Origin: Novosphingobium malaysiense
Lineage (GTDB): Bacteria > Pseudomonadota > Alphaproteobacteria > Sphingomonadales > Sphingomonadaceae
Assembly: GCF_000802225.1 (NCBI RefSeq)
Contig: NZ_JTDI01000007.1
Location: 1 to 64,000, forward strand
Direction: 5' to 3'
DNA: 64,000 nucleotides
Shown: positions 62,134 through 64,000 of the stretch, one piece after another
Position numbering within the stretch: the first letter of the stretch is position 1
Layout of the letters: each line of letters starts with the position of its first letter
The notes under the pieces: model-generated
The model's database searches: none
What the model was told of the DNA's origin: nothing
What the model saw: only the letters and a program-made list of their open reading frames with translations
Made by a program: the position numbers and the translations under genes

Positions 62134-63543
62134 ATGCGAAGCGAACCGCAAGCAAGTGCCTATCGCCCCGATCCGCGCATCGCGAAAATTGCCGACTGGA
62201 TCGGCGATCCGGTGCCTGCTGCGGATTTCCCCCGGCACCAGTTGCGCTTCCGCAATGACCGCTGGGCCAGGGCTGTAGGGCTGGACGATCTCGACGATGC
62301 CACGTGGATATCCCACCTCGGGCGTTTCGAACCCCTGCCGGACAATCTGCCGCAGCCGTTGGCCCTGCGCTATCATGGGCACCAGTTCCGGGCCTACAAC
62401 CCCGACATCGGTGACGGCCGCGGCTTTCTCTTTGCCCAGATGCGCGATGCCGACGACCGCCTGCTCGATCTCGGCACCAAGGGCTCCGGCCGCACGCCCT
62501 ACAGCCGCGACGGCGACGGCCGCCTGACACTCAAGGGCGCCGTGCGCGAGATCCTCGCCACGGAAATGCTCGAAGCGCTCGGCGTCAATACCAGCAAAAC
62601 CTTCTCGGTGATCGAGACCGGCGAATCGCTTTGGCGCGGCGACGAACCCTCGCCCACCCGCTCGGCCGTGCTGGTGCGCCTTTCCCACGGACACATCCGT
62701 ATCGGTACCTTCCAGCGCCTCCTGGCCCACGACGACAAGGAGCACATGGAGGCGCTCGTCGCCTATTGCCTGGAGACCTATCCCGGCGGGCAGCCGCCGG
62801 CCGATGCGCCCGCCCGCGAGGAGCCCGCGGTCATCCTGATGCACCAGGTGGTCGAACGTCTGGCGGATCTTGCGGCAAGCTGGATGATCGCCGGATTCGT
62901 CCACGGGGTGCTCAATACCGACAACATGAACATTTCGGGCGAAAGCTTCGATTATGGTCCCTGGCGCTGGCTGCCCAAATGGGACCCGCGCTTTACCGCC
63001 GCCTATTTCGATCATGGTGGGCTCTACGCCTTCGGACGTCAGCCGGAATCGGTTCTATGGAACTGCGGCCAGTTGGCCGTCGCCCTGCGCATGCTGACAG
63101 ACACCGAACCGCTGATCGCCGCACTCGACCGCTTCGGACCGCTCTACCAGCAGGCGATGGCGCGCCGATTTACCTGGCGTCTGGGGGTCGAAGCACAAGG
63201 GCTCGAAACAGACACCACGCTGATCCAGGCGGCCGAGCGCCACATGGTCGACAGCCAGCAGAGTCCGGACGATTTCTTCATTGCCCATCGCGGCGGGCGC
63301 GGCGCAGGTGACGATCAATTCGGAGAAATTCTGCGCCGCTACATCCCCGCCGCCGATACCGAGGCGGATATTTGGCACGCGAACGAGCCGCCAAACCTGT
63401 TGATCGAGGAAGTCGAACGGATTTGGTCAGCCATCGACGAGCATGACGACTGGGCGCCACTGCAAGAAAAGCTTGCGCAAATCCGCAACCTTGGCAGAAA
63501 TCTCGACGAACCGCCCGAGCCGTGCGGCCTGCAAACAATTTAA
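62134..63543 (+). CDS. selO: Protein adenylyltransferase SelO (YdiU), 469 aa
   Basis: A pseudokinase-fold enzyme that transfers AMP to proteins in redox control. Family segments are GTKGSGRTPYSRDGDGRLTL, RLSHGHIRIGTFQRL and the active-site GVLNTDNMNISGES. Length is slightly short of the 480-residue norm. ATG 62134 is preferred over TTG 62131. The selenocysteine tail of animal proteins is absent. Confidence 0.94.
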   Translation: MRSEPQASAYRPDPRIAKIADWIGDPVPAADFPRHQLRFRNDRWARAVGLDDLDDATWISHLGRFEPLPDNLPQPLALRYHGHQFRAYNPDIGDGRGFLFAQMRDADDRLLDLGTKGSGRTPYSRDGDGRLTLKGAVREILATEMLEALGVNTSKTFSVIETGESLWRGDEPSPTRSAVLVRLSHGHIRIGTFQRLLAHDDKEHMEALVAYCLETYPGGQPPADAPAREEPAVILMHQVVERLADLAASWMIAGFVHGVLNTDNMNISGESFDYGPWRWLPKWDPRFTAAYFDHGGLYAFGRQPESVLWNCGQLAVALRMLTDTEPLIAALDRFGPLYQQAMARRFTWRLGVEAQGLETDTTLIQAAERHMVDSQQSPDDFFIAHRGGRGAGDDQFGEILRRYIPAADTEADIWHANEPPNLLIEEVERIWSAIDEHDDWAPLQEKLAQIRNLGRNLDEPPEPCGLQTI

Positions 63544-63629
63544 GCCCGCGCGTTAGCACCCCGGTAGGAATACTTGTGGCATAGACTGCCAAATCTAGAA
63601 CTTTCTTGGATAACGGATTGTTAGCCGTA

Positions 63630-64000
63630 ATGGACGGTGCAGCAGCAAGTTCAGCAACAATAGCCAGCGATCGAGGCCCCGTGTCTGAATCAAGCAAGGC
63701 CGAAATCATTTCCTATGAGCCGGCGACCGGTGCCGAGATCTGGCGCGGACCCGTGTGCGAGATCGACGATGTCGTGTCGCGTGCGCGCCGCGCGTGGCCG
63801 GGCTGGGCAGCCCAGCCGCTGTCTACCCGCATGGAACTGGCCCGCCGCTTCGCCAATGAAGTGCGCAAGGACGCGGACAAGCTTGCCACCAGCATTGCCC
63901 GGGAAGTCGGCAAGCCGCTTTGGGAGGCCAATGCCGAAGTCGAGCAAGTGATCAACAAGGTCGAAGTCTCGATCCGCGCCTACGCAGAACGCACGAGTCA
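63630..64000 (+). CDS. Aldehyde dehydrogenase, AstD-like, partial (3' end outside window)
   Basis: The first 123 codons of an NAD(P)-dependent aldehyde dehydrogenase are present. PATGAEIWRGPV, RAWPGWAAQPLSTRMELA and EVGKPLWEANAEVEQVINKV, with IRAYAERT after, resemble succinylglutamic semialdehyde dehydrogenase (AstD) of arginine breakdown more than other classes. The catalytic Cys and Glu lie beyond the window end. ATG 63630 or GTG 63681 may be the start. Confidence 0.7.
   Translation, partial: MDGAAASSATIASDRGPVSESSKAEIISYEPATGAEIWRGPVCEIDDVVSRARRAWPGWAAQPLSTRMELARRFANEVRKDADKLATSIAREVGKPLWEANAEVEQVINKVEVSIRAYAERTS

Overview
The window looks like a piece of a sphingomonad chromosome (Alphaproteobacteria, Novosphingobium or Sphingobium type). 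Coding GC is high. There is a large TonB-dependent receptor, a SnoaL/short-chain dehydrogenase/enoyl-CoA hydratase catabolic set, DUF1489, Bpt and a SoxR with its operator. The run argS - SPOR protein - nagZ - scpA - scpB - tatA - tatB - tatC also fits this group. The assignment rests on protein character and gene order only.

Positions 1-9983 are accessory DNA. They hold orphan genes (470-1069, 1303-1767, 1908-2201), gene debris (a degenerate paralogue at 136-255, a phosphotransferase 3' end at 2610-2921, a SnoaL gene end at 5883-5962 and an HsdR C-terminus at 5964-6830) and one intact TonB receptor (3008-5560). A non-coding block at 7322-7439 carries eight GANTC sites and a perfect hairpin. 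An XRE regulator follows, and then a tyrosine recombinase that ends 18 bp from the 3' end of tRNA-Val(TAC) (9983-10058). This is the usual layout of a tRNA-integrated genomic island. I did not find the second att copy.

Positions 10146-15507 are a catabolic cluster: a frameshifted TetR, two SDRs, an enoyl-CoA hydratase, an aminoglycoside-phosphotransferase-like kinase and two SnoaL-fold proteins. The best structural finding is that 2610-5962 is a decayed collinear copy of part of this cluster. It keeps a 21-bp tetR piece, the kinase 3' end, a complete receptor and the SnoaL 3' end. The main cluster keeps the enzymes but only a scrap of the receptor 3' end (13664-13719). Each copy has lost what the other kept.

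Positions 15591-64000 are mostly core genome: protein turnover and amino acids (bpt, ilvA, gshA, part of an astD-like gene), Tat export (tatABC) and chromosome organisation (scpA, scpB, smc). Translation and RNA modification are represented by argS, miaB, rsmE and ybeY. The envelope set includes nagZ, a SPOR protein, bamB, a YfgM-like protein and Tad-type pseudopilins. Redox and repair genes are two DsbA-like proteins, mutY and nudC, with soxR divergent from a VOC gene. mgtE, corC, ubiA, selO, a glycosyltransferase and several hydrolases complete it. Two items stand out here: a haem-binding outer-membrane barrel fusion (cytochrome-porin, Cyc2-like architecture) overlapping a small c-type cytochrome gene (28248-30028), and a REP-like inverted repeat translated in frame inside the 5' end of scpB (23650-23723).
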